Source of the DNA: an uncultured Faecalibacterium sp.
GTDB taxonomy: Bacteria; Bacillota; Clostridia; Oscillospirales; Ruminococcaceae
Direction of reading: 5' to 3'
Assembly (NCBI GenBank): GCA_937907025.1
Contig: CALESJ010000045.1
Location: 62,001-126,000 of the forward strand
DNA length: 64,000 nucleotides
Both the position numbers and the translations under genes were made by a program. The notes beneath the pieces were generated by a model that worked only from the letters and a program-made list of their open reading frames with translations, was not told where the DNA came from and did not search any database. Of this stretch, positions 33,719-42,557 are shown one piece after another. Each line of letters starts with the position of its first letter. Position 1 is the first letter of the stretch.

Positions 33719-35560
33719 ATGAAACAACGTCTGGCCGATTATGTAGCCGATTTCCTGTGCGCCCACGGCGTCACCGATGTGTTTTCGGTGGTGGGCGGCG
33801 GGGCCATGCACCTGAACGATGCTTTCGGGCATCATCCCGGGCTGCATGTGACCTATAACCATCACGAGCAGGCCTGCGCCATGGCGGCGGAGGCCTATGC
33901 CCGGCTGGACAACCGCATCGCGGCGGTGTGCGTCACCACCGGCCCCGGCGGCACCAACGCGCTCACCGGGGTGCTGGGCGGCTGGCTGGACTCCATCCCC
34001 ATGTTCGTGGTGTCCGGGCAGGTGCGCTACGACACCACCGCCCGCTATGCCATGCAGTTTACTGATGGCCTGCCCCTGCGGGCCGTGGGTGACCAGGAAT
34101 ATGACATTGTGAAGTCGGTCACCCCCATGACCAAATATGCCGCCATGGTGGAGGACCCCACCCGCATCCGCTACATCCTGGAAAAGGCCTGGCATCTGGC
34201 CACCACCGGCCGTCCCGGCCCGGTGTGGGTGGACATCCCGGTGAATTACCAGGGCGGCTACATCGAAACCGACGACCTGGAAGGGTACGACCCTGCCGAG
34301 GATGACGCCAAGCTGCCCCCGCCGGTGGAAGAAACCACCATTCAGCAGGTGCTGGACCTGATTTCCAAAGCCCGGCGTCCGGTGTTCCATGCCGGGTACG
34401 GCATCCGGCTGTCCGGGGCGTACAACACCTTCCGCTCGGTGGCCGAAAAACTGAACATTCCCATCGTGACCTACTGGAACGCGGTGGACCTCATCGAGGA
34501 CGATAACCCCCTGTACTGCGGCCGTGCGGGCAACATGGGCGACCGTCCCGGCAACTGGGCCATCCAGAATGCCGACCTGATCCTGGCCGTGGGCACCCGT
34601 ATTTCCATCCGCCAGGTGGGCTATAACTGGAAGACCTGGGCCCGGGCGGCCAAGGTCATCATGGTGGACATCGACCCGGCGGAGCTGAAAAAGCCCACCC
34701 TGCATGTGGAGATGCCCGTCTGGGCGGACGCGGCGGATTTCCTGGGAAAACTGGATGCTGCTGCCACATCCCTGGCCCCGGTGTGCAAACAGGAATCCTG
34801 GCTGGAAACCTGCCGCCGCTGGAAGCATGACTATCCCGCCGTGCTGCCCCGCCAGTGGGAAGAAAACGGCGAAACCGCCAACGTCTATGCCTTTGTGCGG
34901 TACCTGAGCAGCCGCCTGCCCGAAAACAGCCTGACCGCCGTTTCCAACGGCGCCTGCTGTGTGGTGGGCAACCAGGCCTATGTGATCCAGAAAGGCAGCC
35001 GCATGGCCAACAACAGCGCCGTGGCCAGCATGGGCTACGGTCTGCCCGCCACCATCGGCACCTGCATTGGCGGGGGACGCCGCACCACCATCTGCCTGGA
35101 AGGGGACGGCTCCATCATGATGAACCTGCAGGAACTGCAGACCATCCTGACCAACCGTCTGCCCGTCAAGATCTTCCTGATCAACAACAGCGGGTATCAT
35201 TCCATCCGCCTGACCCAGAACAACCTGTTCAAGGAACATTGCAAGGTGGGCATCGGGCCGGAATCCGGGGACCTTTCCTTCCCCGAATACCGCAAGCTGG
35301 CCGAGGCATTCGGCTATCCCTACCTGTGCGCTCACTCCAACGCCGAAATGAAGGAAGCGGTGGACAAGGCCCTGGCTATGGACGGCGCTGTTTTCTGTGA
35401 GATCTTCACCGATACCAAACAGGTGTGGGAGCCCAAGAGCAGCACCAAGCGCCTGCCCGACGGCACGCTGGTCAGCCCGCCGCTGGAGGACCTGGCTCCT
35501 TTCCTGCCCCGGGAGGAACTGGAACGGAACATGTTTATTCCCCTGATGCCGGAAGAATAA
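33719..35560 (+). CDS. Acetolactate-synthase-like ThDP enzyme, possibly YerE-type sugar acetyltransferase
   Basis: This 613-residue protein has all three acetolactate-synthase domains: the catalytic E50 in NHHEQACAMAAEAYAR, a central cofactor domain, and the ThDP/Mg motif G462-D-G-S with N489-N490. No regulatory subunit gene is beside it, unlike ilvBN. It sits among CDP-3,6-dideoxysugar genes and before an SDR gene. In yersiniose A synthesis, YerE, a ThDP enzyme of this family, adds a two-carbon unit from pyruvate to C4 of the CDP-ketosugar and YerF reduces it. Alternatives are amino acid synthesis or a phosphonopyruvate decarboxylase role, though the latter enzymes are much shorter. Confidence 0.75.
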   Translation: MKQRLADYVADFLCAHGVTDVFSVVGGGAMHLNDAFGHHPGLHVTYNHHEQACAMAAEAYARLDNRIAAVCVTTGPGGTNALTGVLGGWLDSIPMFVVSGQVRYDTTARYAMQFTDGLPLRAVGDQEYDIVKSVTPMTKYAAMVEDPTRIRYILEKAWHLATTGRPGPVWVDIPVNYQGGYIETDDLEGYDPAEDDAKLPPPVEETTIQQVLDLISKARRPVFHAGYGIRLSGAYNTFRSVAEKLNIPIVTYWNAVDLIEDDNPLYCGRAGNMGDRPGNWAIQNADLILAVGTRISIRQVGYNWKTWARAAKVIMVDIDPAELKKPTLHVEMPVWADAADFLGKLDAAATSLAPVCKQESWLETCRRWKHDYPAVLPRQWEENGETANVYAFVRYLSSRLPENSLTAVSNGACCVVGNQAYVIQKGSRMANNSAVASMGYGLPATIGTCIGGGRRTTICLEGDGSIMMNLQELQTILTNRLPVKIFLINNSGYHSIRLTQNNLFKEHCKVGIGPESGDLSFPEYRKLAEAFGYPYLCAHSNAEMKEAVDKALAMDGAVFCEIFTDTKQVWEPKSSTKRLPDGTLVSPPLEDLAPFLPREELERNMFIPLMPEE

Positions 35561-35573
35561 GGAAGGATACCCC

Positions 35574-36506
35574 ATGGAACGTATACTCAGATCCGCCGTG
35601 GTCACCGGTCCCACCGGTGCCATCGGTACGGCTTTGTGTCAAAATCTGCTGGACCATGGCCTGACCGTGTATGCGGTCTGCCGCCCCGGCAGTCCCCGGG
35701 CCGCGGCGCTGCCCGTGAGCGACCGGCTGCACAAGGTGGATTGTGATGCTGCCGATTATGCCTCTTTGCCCGGCAAGGTGGGGCAGGCCGACGCCTTCTT
35801 TCATTTTGCCTGGGCGCATACCATCGGCCCCGGCCGCAATGATATGCCGGCGCAGATTGAAAACATCCGCTATACCATCGACGCGGTGCGGGCTGCCGAT
35901 GCCCTGGGCTGTCAGGTCTTTGTGGGCGCAGGCAGCCAGGCCGAGTACGGCCGGGTGGAAGGCCTGCTGGAACCCGATACCCCTGCCAACCCGGAAAACG
36001 GCTACGGTATGGCCAAGCTGTGTGCCGGGCAGATGAGCCGGGTGGAGGCTGCCAGCCTGGGGGTGGACCATGTGTGGGCCCGGGTACTTTCGGTGTACGG
36101 GCCCCACGACGGCCCCGCTACCATGATTTCCGGCACCATCCGGGCACTGCTGGCGGGGCAGTGCCCGCCCCTGACCGCAGGGGAGCAGAAGTGGGATTAT
36201 CTGTATGCGGCCGATGCCGCCGAGGCCTTTTACTGCATGGCCCACAGCGGCCAGAACGGCGCCGTCTACCCGCTGGGCAGCGGACAGGCCCGGCCTTTGA
36301 AAGAGTACATTCTGGCTCTGCGGGATGCCATTGACCCGGCTTTGCCCCTGGGATTCGGGCAGGTGGCCTACGGCCCCAAGCAGGTCATGCACCTGCAGGC
36401 GGATATCGGCCCCCTGACCCGGGACACCGGCTTTGTGCCCCAAACCGGATTTACAGAGGGAATCCGCAAAACCATTGAATGGGTGAGGAAGGAAAATCAT
36501 GGCTAA
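35574..36506 (+). CDS. SDR-family nucleotide-sugar reductase/epimerase
   Basis: This 310-residue extended SDR has an N-terminal VTGPTGAIGTALC Rossmann motif, GAGSQAEYG with the catalytic Ser, and Y-G-M-A-K near residue 145. It fits CDP-abequose/paratose synthases (RfbJ/RfbS) or the ketone reductase YerF, which finish CDP-3,6-dideoxy sugars. It lies 13 nt after the ThDP enzyme gene and overlaps the next gene by 8 nt, so it is tightly coupled to the pathway. Confidence 0.85.
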   Translation: MERILRSAVVTGPTGAIGTALCQNLLDHGLTVYAVCRPGSPRAAALPVSDRLHKVDCDAADYASLPGKVGQADAFFHFAWAHTIGPGRNDMPAQIENIRYTIDAVRAADALGCQVFVGAGSQAEYGRVEGLLEPDTPANPENGYGMAKLCAGQMSRVEAASLGVDHVWARVLSVYGPHDGPATMISGTIRALLAGQCPPLTAGEQKWDYLYAADAAEAFYCMAHSGQNGAVYPLGSGQARPLKEYILALRDAIDPALPLGFGQVAYGPKQVMHLQADIGPLTRDTGFVPQTGFTEGIRKTIEWVRKENHG

Positions 36507-37461
36507 AAAAGTGATCTCGGTGATGATCCCGACCTATAATGAAGAAGAGAATGCCCGCCCCATCTATGAGGCAGTGCGGGACGAGCTGCAAACCAGCCTG
36601 CCCCAGTATGACTACGAAATTCTCTTTATTGACAACAAGAGCCAGGACAGGACCCGGGAAATCATCCGTGGCATCTGTACCGAGGACAAACATGTGCGGG
36701 CCATCTTCAACTGCAAGAATTTTGGCCAGTTCAACAGCCCGTACTATGGTATGATCCATACCAGCGGCGACTGCACCATCACCATCTGCGCCGACTTCCA
36801 GGACCCGGTGGAGCTGATTCCCCGGTTTGTGGCCGAATGGGAAAAGGGATATAAGATCGTCATCGGAAAAAAGACCAAGAGCCAGGAAAATCCGGTGGTT
36901 TATTTCCTGCGCGGCTGTTATTACAAGCTCATCCGCAAGATGTCCAGCGTGGAGATGATCGAGCAGTTTACCGGCTTCGGTCTGTATGACAAGAGCTTTA
37001 TCCAGACCCTGCGGGACCTGCACGACCCCACCCCCTTCATCCGGGGCATCGTGGCCGAATTGGGGCCGGAACGCAAGGAAATCGAGTACGAACAGCCCCG
37101 CCGCCGTGCGGGCAAGACCCACAATAACTGGTACAGCCTGTTTGATGCTGCCATGCTCAGCTTTACCAGCTATACCAAGGTGGGAATGCGGGTGGCCGAG
37201 TTCTTCGGCTTCGGCGTGGCGTTCATCAGCTTCTGCTTCGGGCTGTTCTATCTGATTGCCAAGCTGGTGGCCTGGCAGAGCTTTGCTCCGGGCTATGCTC
37301 CCACCATGATCGCGGTGTTCTTCATGGGCGGTGTACAGCTGGCTTTTATGGGCTTTTTGGGCGAGTATATCATGGCCATGAATACCCGCATCATGAACCG
37401 CCCCCTGGTGGTGGAGGAAGAACGCCTGAATTTTGAGGATCAGAACGGAGGCACGACCTGA
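36499..37461 (+). CDS. Polyprenyl-phosphate glycosyltransferase (GtrB/ArnC-like GT2)
   Basis: This 320-residue enzyme has an N-terminal GT2 domain (VMIPTYNEEENA, CADFQDP as the DxD-like metal site) and two C-terminal membrane helices (about residues 230-255 and 265-290) as in GtrB/DPM1-type proteins. It loads a sugar onto undecaprenyl phosphate at the inner membrane face. The following multi-pass protein probably uses that donor outside. Confidence 0.88.
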   Translation: MAKKVISVMIPTYNEEENARPIYEAVRDELQTSLPQYDYEILFIDNKSQDRTREIIRGICTEDKHVRAIFNCKNFGQFNSPYYGMIHTSGDCTITICADFQDPVELIPRFVAEWEKGYKIVIGKKTKSQENPVVYFLRGCYYKLIRKMSSVEMIEQFTGFGLYDKSFIQTLRDLHDPTPFIRGIVAELGPERKEIEYEQPRRRAGKTHNNWYSLFDAAMLSFTSYTKVGMRVAEFFGFGVAFISFCFGLFYLIAKLVAWQSFAPGYAPTMIAVFFMGGVQLAFMGFLGEYIMAMNTRIMNRPLVVEEERLNFEDQNGGTT

Positions 37462-39227
37462 TGCCGCAGCGTTTGCAGGGCAAAAGAAAAGCCGCAGACT
37501 ATATTTTCTGGCTTGTGGTGGCACTGGCCGTATGCCTTGTCACGGAATATGTGAGTTTCGGCCTGTCGCAGATGGACTGGTCGGTGCCGTTGCTGTACGG
37601 CGGGGACGGTGTGTCCGGTGTACAGGGAATGAAGGAGAGCGTCCTGGGCAGCGGCCTGAACGGCTGGCCGTTCTATGAACCGGTTTCTGTCTATGAGGCC
37701 AATTACAGCATGCTGTACACCCTCTTCGTGTGGGTGTGCCGTCTGTTCACCAAAAATTTTGTTCTGGTGTTCAACCTGTATGTGCTGGTCATTCCGCCGG
37801 TGACGACCCTGAGCGCCTACTGCGTGTTCCGCGCCCTGGACCTGCGCGGTGCGGTGGCTGCGGCGGGGGCCGTGACTTTCGGGCTTTGCCCGTATGTGCA
37901 GCAGCGGCTGGCAGGCCATATGGGTCTGGCGGCCTGTGAGTGTATCCCGCTCCTGATCCTGCTGTGCTTCTGGTGTGTGGAAGACGAAAAATTCAACCGC
38001 CCCGGCAAAGGCTTTTTCCGGTATAAGCGCAACTGGCTGTCCTTGCTGTTTGCCTGGATGATCGCCAACAACGGCATGATTTATTATCCCTTCTACGGCT
38101 GTTTCCTGCTGTGCGTCACGGCGCTGTGCCTGCTGCTGAAAGCGCGCAGCTTCAAAGCAATTCTGACCCCGGTCATCACGGTGGCGGAGATCGCTTTCTG
38201 GGAAGCCGTGGCCTTTGTGCCGGCGGTTATCGGGATGCTGGTGGGAGCGGGCAGCAGCACCACCACCGGTGCCGTCCGCGGCCAGACGGGCGGTGACATC
38301 TACGGGCTGCGCATCAGCAGCCTGCTCCTGTCCCCCAACGGCTTCGGCCTGGAACGGGGCGCGCGGTTTATCAACGGGTACAGGACCTCCCTTTCCAATG
38401 AGGAAGGCATCATGTACAATGAAAACAGCATGGGCTATCTGGGTGTCATCGGCGTGATCGGGTTCTTTCTGCTGTTGGTAGTGCTTCTTTTGGGTCATAC
38501 CTGGCAGGGAAAGGGCGGAACTGGTGACCGCCTGTGGCTGCTGGCCCGGCTCAATCTGGGAGCGGTGCTCTTTGCCACCATTTCCGGGTTCGGCGCCATC
38601 ATTACTATCTTTGTGCGGATGATCCGCGGGCACACCCGTATCAGCCCATACATCGCCTTTGTGTGCATTCTGGCAGTACTCCTGTGCGCGGAAGAACTCC
38701 TGCGCCGTCTGCAGGGCCGAAAGCTGGCGGTGGCTGCGGTGTGCATGGTCCTGTTCTTTGGGTATACGTTCTGGGAACAGCAGGGCTTTTTCCGCCCGGA
38801 CTATGCCGGCGTACAGGAAACCTGGGCCAGCGACGCCGCCTTTGTGCAGGACATCGAGGCGCAGGTGGGAGCAGATGCCATCATCTACCAGCTGCCCTAT
38901 ATGAAATCCTTTGAGAACGGGTCGGTCAACCGTATGCCCGACTACACTCTGTACCGCGGCTCACTGCATTCCAACACGCTGCGCTGGAGCTATGGCGCGG
39001 CGGAGGGCAGCAAGAACGATGTCTGGAACAAGGCTACCAGTGAGCTGGAACCGGCGGCCATGGTGTCGGAACTGCGGGCACAGGGCATCAGCGGGATCTA
39101 TATCGACCGGGATGGCTATGAGGAAGCGGACTGGCAGGCGCTGGAATCCGCTTTGTGTCAGGCTGCCGGTGTGCAGCAGCCCCTGGTCAGCGAGCAGGGC
39201 ACCCTGAGCTTTATCCCATTGACCTGA
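37461..39227 (+). CDS. Multi-pass membrane protein, probable GT-C glycosyltransferase
   Basis: This 588-residue protein has about 11 membrane helices and a soluble C-terminal domain (about 440-588). The start ATG overlaps the preceding stop by one base. Pairing with a GtrB-like transferase suggests the Gtr arrangement, in which a lipid-linked sugar is flipped and then added to a surface polymer by a multi-pass transferase. YfhO-like proteins have similar topology. No catalytic residue can be assigned with confidence. Confidence 0.65.
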   Translation: MPQRLQGKRKAADYIFWLVVALAVCLVTEYVSFGLSQMDWSVPLLYGGDGVSGVQGMKESVLGSGLNGWPFYEPVSVYEANYSMLYTLFVWVCRLFTKNFVLVFNLYVLVIPPVTTLSAYCVFRALDLRGAVAAAGAVTFGLCPYVQQRLAGHMGLAACECIPLLILLCFWCVEDEKFNRPGKGFFRYKRNWLSLLFAWMIANNGMIYYPFYGCFLLCVTALCLLLKARSFKAILTPVITVAEIAFWEAVAFVPAVIGMLVGAGSSTTTGAVRGQTGGDIYGLRISSLLLSPNGFGLERGARFINGYRTSLSNEEGIMYNENSMGYLGVIGVIGFFLLLVVLLLGHTWQGKGGTGDRLWLLARLNLGAVLFATISGFGAIITIFVRMIRGHTRISPYIAFVCILAVLLCAEELLRRLQGRKLAVAAVCMVLFFGYTFWEQQGFFRPDYAGVQETWASDAAFVQDIEAQVGADAIIYQLPYMKSFENGSVNRMPDYTLYRGSLHSNTLRWSYGAAEGSKNDVWNKATSELEPAAMVSELRAQGISGIYIDRDGYEEADWQALESALCQAAGVQQPLVSEQGTLSFIPLT

Positions 39228-39240
39228 ATACAATAAACAA

Positions 39241-39284
39241 AACCACCCCTGCCGGGCAGATGCCCGAAGCAGGGGTGGTTTTTT
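39241..39284. terminator. Bidirectional terminator between the glycan operon and PTS gene
   Basis: AACCACCCCTGC (39241-39252) pairs with GCAGGGGTGGTT (39269-39280), with an inner CGGGCA/TGCCCG stem. T-tracts are present in both directions. Confidence 0.88.
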
Positions 39285-39292
39285 GCTTGGAA

Positions 39293-41227
39293 TCAGTCGC
39301 TGTCCTGGACCGGACGCTTGAGAATGACCAGCAGCCCGGCCGTCAGACCGGAACCGATGGCCAGCGCCGCCAGCAACAGCAGGGGCTTTTCGGCCAGGGG
39401 CAGCAGATACAGGCCGCCGTGAGGCGCGGGAACGCCGCAGCCGAACCAGATGGACAGGGCACCGGCCAGGGCTGATCCGGCCATGCAGCTGGGAATGACC
39501 CGAAGAGGGTCACGCAGGGCAAAGGGCAGAGCGCCCTCGGTGACAAAGGAGGCCCCCAGCAGATAGTTCATCAGGGCGGAGTGCCGCTCGGATTTGTTGA
39601 AACGATGGGGGAACAGGGTGCAGGCCAGCGCCACACCCAAAGGCGGCACCATGCCGCCCAGCATGACGGCTGCCATGAAGCGTTCCTGCCCGGCACCCAG
39701 GGTAACGGTGCCGAAAAGATAGGCCGCTTTGTTGACCGGTCCGCCGAAATCCACTGCCATCATGGCGCCCAGCACGGCACCCAGCAGCATGCTGCTGCCG
39801 CCCTGCATGGTTTCCAGGCACTGGTACAGCCAGTTGTTGAAGTGCCCCAACGGGGGATTGATGACCACCACCACAAACAGGGACATGATGGTCAGGCCCA
39901 GAACGGGGTACAGCAGGGTGGTTTTCAGCGGGTCCAGACCGGCCGGGAACCGGCTGAACAGCTTGCGCAGCCCGCGGATGAGCCAGCCGGACACAAAACC
40001 GGCCAGAATGGCGCCCCAGAACCCGGAGGAGATCCAGGCGCTTTCGGGGCCGATGGTCATGCCCAGAAAGGCCAGATAGCCGCCCATCATGCCGGGCAGC
40101 AGCGCGGCCGGCCCGGCCATGGCGCTGCCCACAAAGCCGGCCATGATGGGGTACATCATGCGGAAGGTGAATTCGCCCACCTGGCTGACCAGCCAGGACA
40201 GGGAGGTGCCGCTGCCGAAGGTGATGTTGCCCACGTTGGCCCGGTCCAGAAAATACCCCAGGGCAATCAGGATGCCGCCGCCGGTGACGAAAGGAATCAT
40301 ATGGTTGATGCCGTTCATCAGGTGGGCGTACACATGCTGGCCGCGGGTGCGCAATCCGTCCCGGGAGGCCGAAAGCGGCGGAAAGAAGGTGTCATCGTCC
40401 GGGTTCAGGTTCATGATGGGCACACCGCCGGAGGTGGCGCGCCGCAGCAGGGCTTCGGGCTGGCGCAGGGCTTCGGCCACTGGTACGATCAACACCGGCT
40501 TGCCGGCAAAGCGGTTCAGGTCCACCGTGCGGTCAGCGGCCACCACAATACAGTCTGCCGCGTCGATCTCTGCCGCCGTCAACACATTGCGCGGGCCGTC
40601 GGCCCCGTTGGTTTCCACCTTGATGGGAATGCCCATGGCTGCGGCCTGCCGTTCCAGCGCTTCCGCCGCCATGAAGGTGTGGGCCACGCCCATGGGGCAG
40701 GCCGTTACCGCCAGTACCGAGCAGGGCCCGGATGCCGACTGTTCGTGGGCGGGGGGCGTTCCTGCCGCTGCGGGGGGTTCCCGGGCAGCGATGACCTGCA
40801 AGAATTCTTCCGGCGTTTTGGCTTCCTGCAGTTGGGTGCAGAAGTCCGGCTCCATCAGCAGGCGGGCCAGGTCGGCCAGCACGGCCACATGCAGGTTGGC
40901 GTCGGTGTCCGGCACTGCAATCTGAAACAGCAGCCGGACGGGGGCGCCGTCCAGTGCGCCGTATTCCAGGTCCTCGGACAAGGTCATGGCGGCCAGGGAC
41001 GGGACCGCGACCCCCGCGCTTTTGGCGTGGGGAATGGCCACGCCGCCGCCTACGCCGGTGGAACCTTGGGCTTCGCGGGCAAGAACATCCTGTTCATATA
41101 CCGCCGCGTCGCGCAGACAGCCTCCGGCGTCCAGCAGACCGGTCATGGTGTGAATGGCAGCGGCCTTGTCGGCCACTTTTGCCCCCAGCACAATGCGCTG
41201 GGGACTGAGCAGTTCGGTGATGCGCAT
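39293..41227 (-). CDS. fruA: PTS fructose-family transporter, fused IIA-IIB-IIC
   Basis: The 644-residue permease takes up a ketose-type sugar with phosphorylation. Residues 1-150 are IIA with the phosphorylated H67 (GGVAIPHAKS). Residues 168-265 are IIB with C177 (VTACPMGVAHTFMAAEAL). The rest is the membrane IIC domain with GVPAPHGG near the end. No 1-phosphofructokinase gene is adjacent, which is unusual for fru operons. Only about 33 nt separate the upstream terminator from its ATG, so it has no room for its own promoter. Confidence 0.9.
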   Translation of the reverse strand: MRITELLSPQRIVLGAKVADKAAAIHTMTGLLDAGGCLRDAAVYEQDVLAREAQGSTGVGGGVAIPHAKSAGVAVPSLAAMTLSEDLEYGALDGAPVRLLFQIAVPDTDANLHVAVLADLARLLMEPDFCTQLQEAKTPEEFLQVIAAREPPAAAGTPPAHEQSASGPCSVLAVTACPMGVAHTFMAAEALERQAAAMGIPIKVETNGADGPRNVLTAAEIDAADCIVVAADRTVDLNRFAGKPVLIVPVAEALRQPEALLRRATSGGVPIMNLNPDDDTFFPPLSASRDGLRTRGQHVYAHLMNGINHMIPFVTGGGILIALGYFLDRANVGNITFGSGTSLSWLVSQVGEFTFRMMYPIMAGFVGSAMAGPAALLPGMMGGYLAFLGMTIGPESAWISSGFWGAILAGFVSGWLIRGLRKLFSRFPAGLDPLKTTLLYPVLGLTIMSLFVVVVINPPLGHFNNWLYQCLETMQGGSSMLLGAVLGAMMAVDFGGPVNKAAYLFGTVTLGAGQERFMAAVMLGGMVPPLGVALACTLFPHRFNKSERHSALMNYLLGASFVTEGALPFALRDPLRVIPSCMAGSALAGALSIWFGCGVPAPHGGLYLLPLAEKPLLLLAALAIGSGLTAGLLVILKRPVQDSD

Positions 41228-41260
41228 GGTAGAACTTCCTGTTCCTGTGTGATTTGCGAA

Positions 41261-41295
41261 AACGGCGGCCCTGCCGCATAAGCGGGGCCGCCGTT
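41261..41295 (-). terminator. Hairpin terminator between the ABC ATPase gene and the PTS gene
   Basis: AACGGCGGCCC (41261-41271) pairs with GGGCCGCCGTT (41285-41295). On the minus strand it is followed by only a short TTTT, so termination may be partial. Confidence 0.75.
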
Positions 41296-41321
41296 CATAA
41301 TTGTTCTGTTGTAAGACCGAA

Positions 41322-42434
41322 TCAGTTCAGGATGGTCAGTTTGGTTTCGGGGTCGAACAGGTGGATCTTGTGGGTATCCATAGCCATAACGACCTTGCTG
41401 CCGCGGCGAGCCTTGGAGGTCGGGGCAACACGAGCCATCAGGTTCTGGCCCTTGTAGGTCAGGTACAGGTAGATCTCAGCGCCCATCAGTTCGGAAACTT
41501 CAACTTCGGCTTCGATCTTGCTTTCGGGATGCTTGGCCAGGAATTCTTCGTCGTCCTTCATGTCTTCGGGACGGATGCCGACCTTCAGGGTCTTGCCAAC
41601 GTAAGCGTCCAGCTTGCCGTCAGCGGTCTTGTCCTTCGGCAGAGGAATGTCGGTGCCGGCCAGATCAACAACGTACTGGTCGCCGCTCTTCTTCAGGGTG
41701 CCGTCCAGGAAGTTCATCTGCGGGCTGCCGATGAAGCCGGCAACGAAGACGTTGCAGGGATAATCGTACAGGTTCTGCGGGGTATCGACCTGCTGGATGA
41801 CGCCGTCCTTCATAACGACGATGCGGTCGCCCATGGTCATGGCCTCGGTCTGGTCATGGGTAACATAGATGAAGGTGGTAGCCAGCTTCTTGTGCAGCTT
41901 GATGATCTCGGTACGCATCGAGGTACGCAGCTTGGCGTCCAGGTTGGACAGAGGTTCGTCGAGCAGGAAGACGGCCGGGTTACGGACCATAGCGCGGCCC
42001 AGGGCAACACGCTGACGCTGACCACCGGACAGAGCCTTCGGCTTACGGTCGAGCAGGTGTTCGATTTCCAGGATCTTGGCGGCTTCACGCACGCGCTTGT
42101 CGATCTCGTCCTTGGGCATCTTGCGCAGTTCCAGGCCGAAAGCCATGTTCTTGTACACGGTCATGTGCGGGTACAGAGCGTAGTTCTGGAACACCATGGC
42201 GATGTCGCGGTCTTTCGGGGGAACGTCGTTGATCAGGCGCTCGCCGATGTACATTTCGCCCTTGGAAATTTCTTCCAGACCGGCGATCATACGCAGGGTA
42301 GTGGACTTGCCGCAGCCGGAAGGACCGACGAAAACGATGAACTCTTTGTCAGCGATTTCCAGGTTGAAATCCTTAACGGCGGTGACATTGCCGGGATAGA
42401 TCTTGTAGATGTGACGGCAGCTGATACTGGCCAT
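41322..42434 (-). CDS. msmX: Sugar ABC transporter ATPase (MsmX/MalK/UgpC type)
   Basis: This 370-residue ATPase has Walker A GPSGCGKST, the signature LSGGQRQRVALGRA, Walker B VFLLDEPLSNLD and a C-terminal TOBE-like regulatory region. It energises CUT1 carbohydrate importers. No permease or binding protein is adjacent, consistent with a shared, multitask ATPase encoded away from its partners. The ATG follows TTTGGAGGG. Confidence 0.92.
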   Translation of the reverse strand: MASISCRHIYKIYPGNVTAVKDFNLEIADKEFIVFVGPSGCGKSTTLRMIAGLEEISKGEMYIGERLINDVPPKDRDIAMVFQNYALYPHMTVYKNMAFGLELRKMPKDEIDKRVREAAKILEIEHLLDRKPKALSGGQRQRVALGRAMVRNPAVFLLDEPLSNLDAKLRTSMRTEIIKLHKKLATTFIYVTHDQTEAMTMGDRIVVMKDGVIQQVDTPQNLYDYPCNVFVAGFIGSPQMNFLDGTLKKSGDQYVVDLAGTDIPLPKDKTADGKLDAYVGKTLKVGIRPEDMKDDEEFLAKHPESKIEAEVEVSELMGAEIYLYLTYKGQNLMARVAPTSKARRGSKVVMAMDTHKIHLFDPETKLTILN

Positions 42435-42487
42435 GATGTTTACCCTCCAAATGGTTTTTTATTGACGTCTTGCGGCGCCTGATTTTC

Positions 42488-42516
42488 TTGACAAACTTAT
42501 AATATCAGCTTAGAAT
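42488..42516 (+). promoter_or_regulatory. Promoter of the AraC regulator gene
   Basis: TTGACA (42488-42493), 17 nt, TAGAAT (42511-42516). The divergent ABC ATPase gene shares this 123-nt gap; its own promoter is less clear, though AT-rich TATTAT-like boxes lie on the minus strand. Confidence 0.65.
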
Positions 42517-42557
42517 GGGAAAAGAAATAGTATTTTATTGATATAGGAGGCCAGAAA

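Noticed and set aside
29902..33720. Very long open frame on the minus strand (1272 codons)
   Set aside because: It lies fully opposite the GT8, LicD and fusion genes, spans their gaps and has a His/Gly/Val-rich composition typical of the antisense of GC-rich codons.
33719..35560. Phosphonopyruvate decarboxylase feeding the neighbouring fusion enzyme
   Set aside because: Those ThDP enzymes are near 380 residues with two domains, while this one has all three acetolactate-synthase domains and no PEP mutase gene is present.
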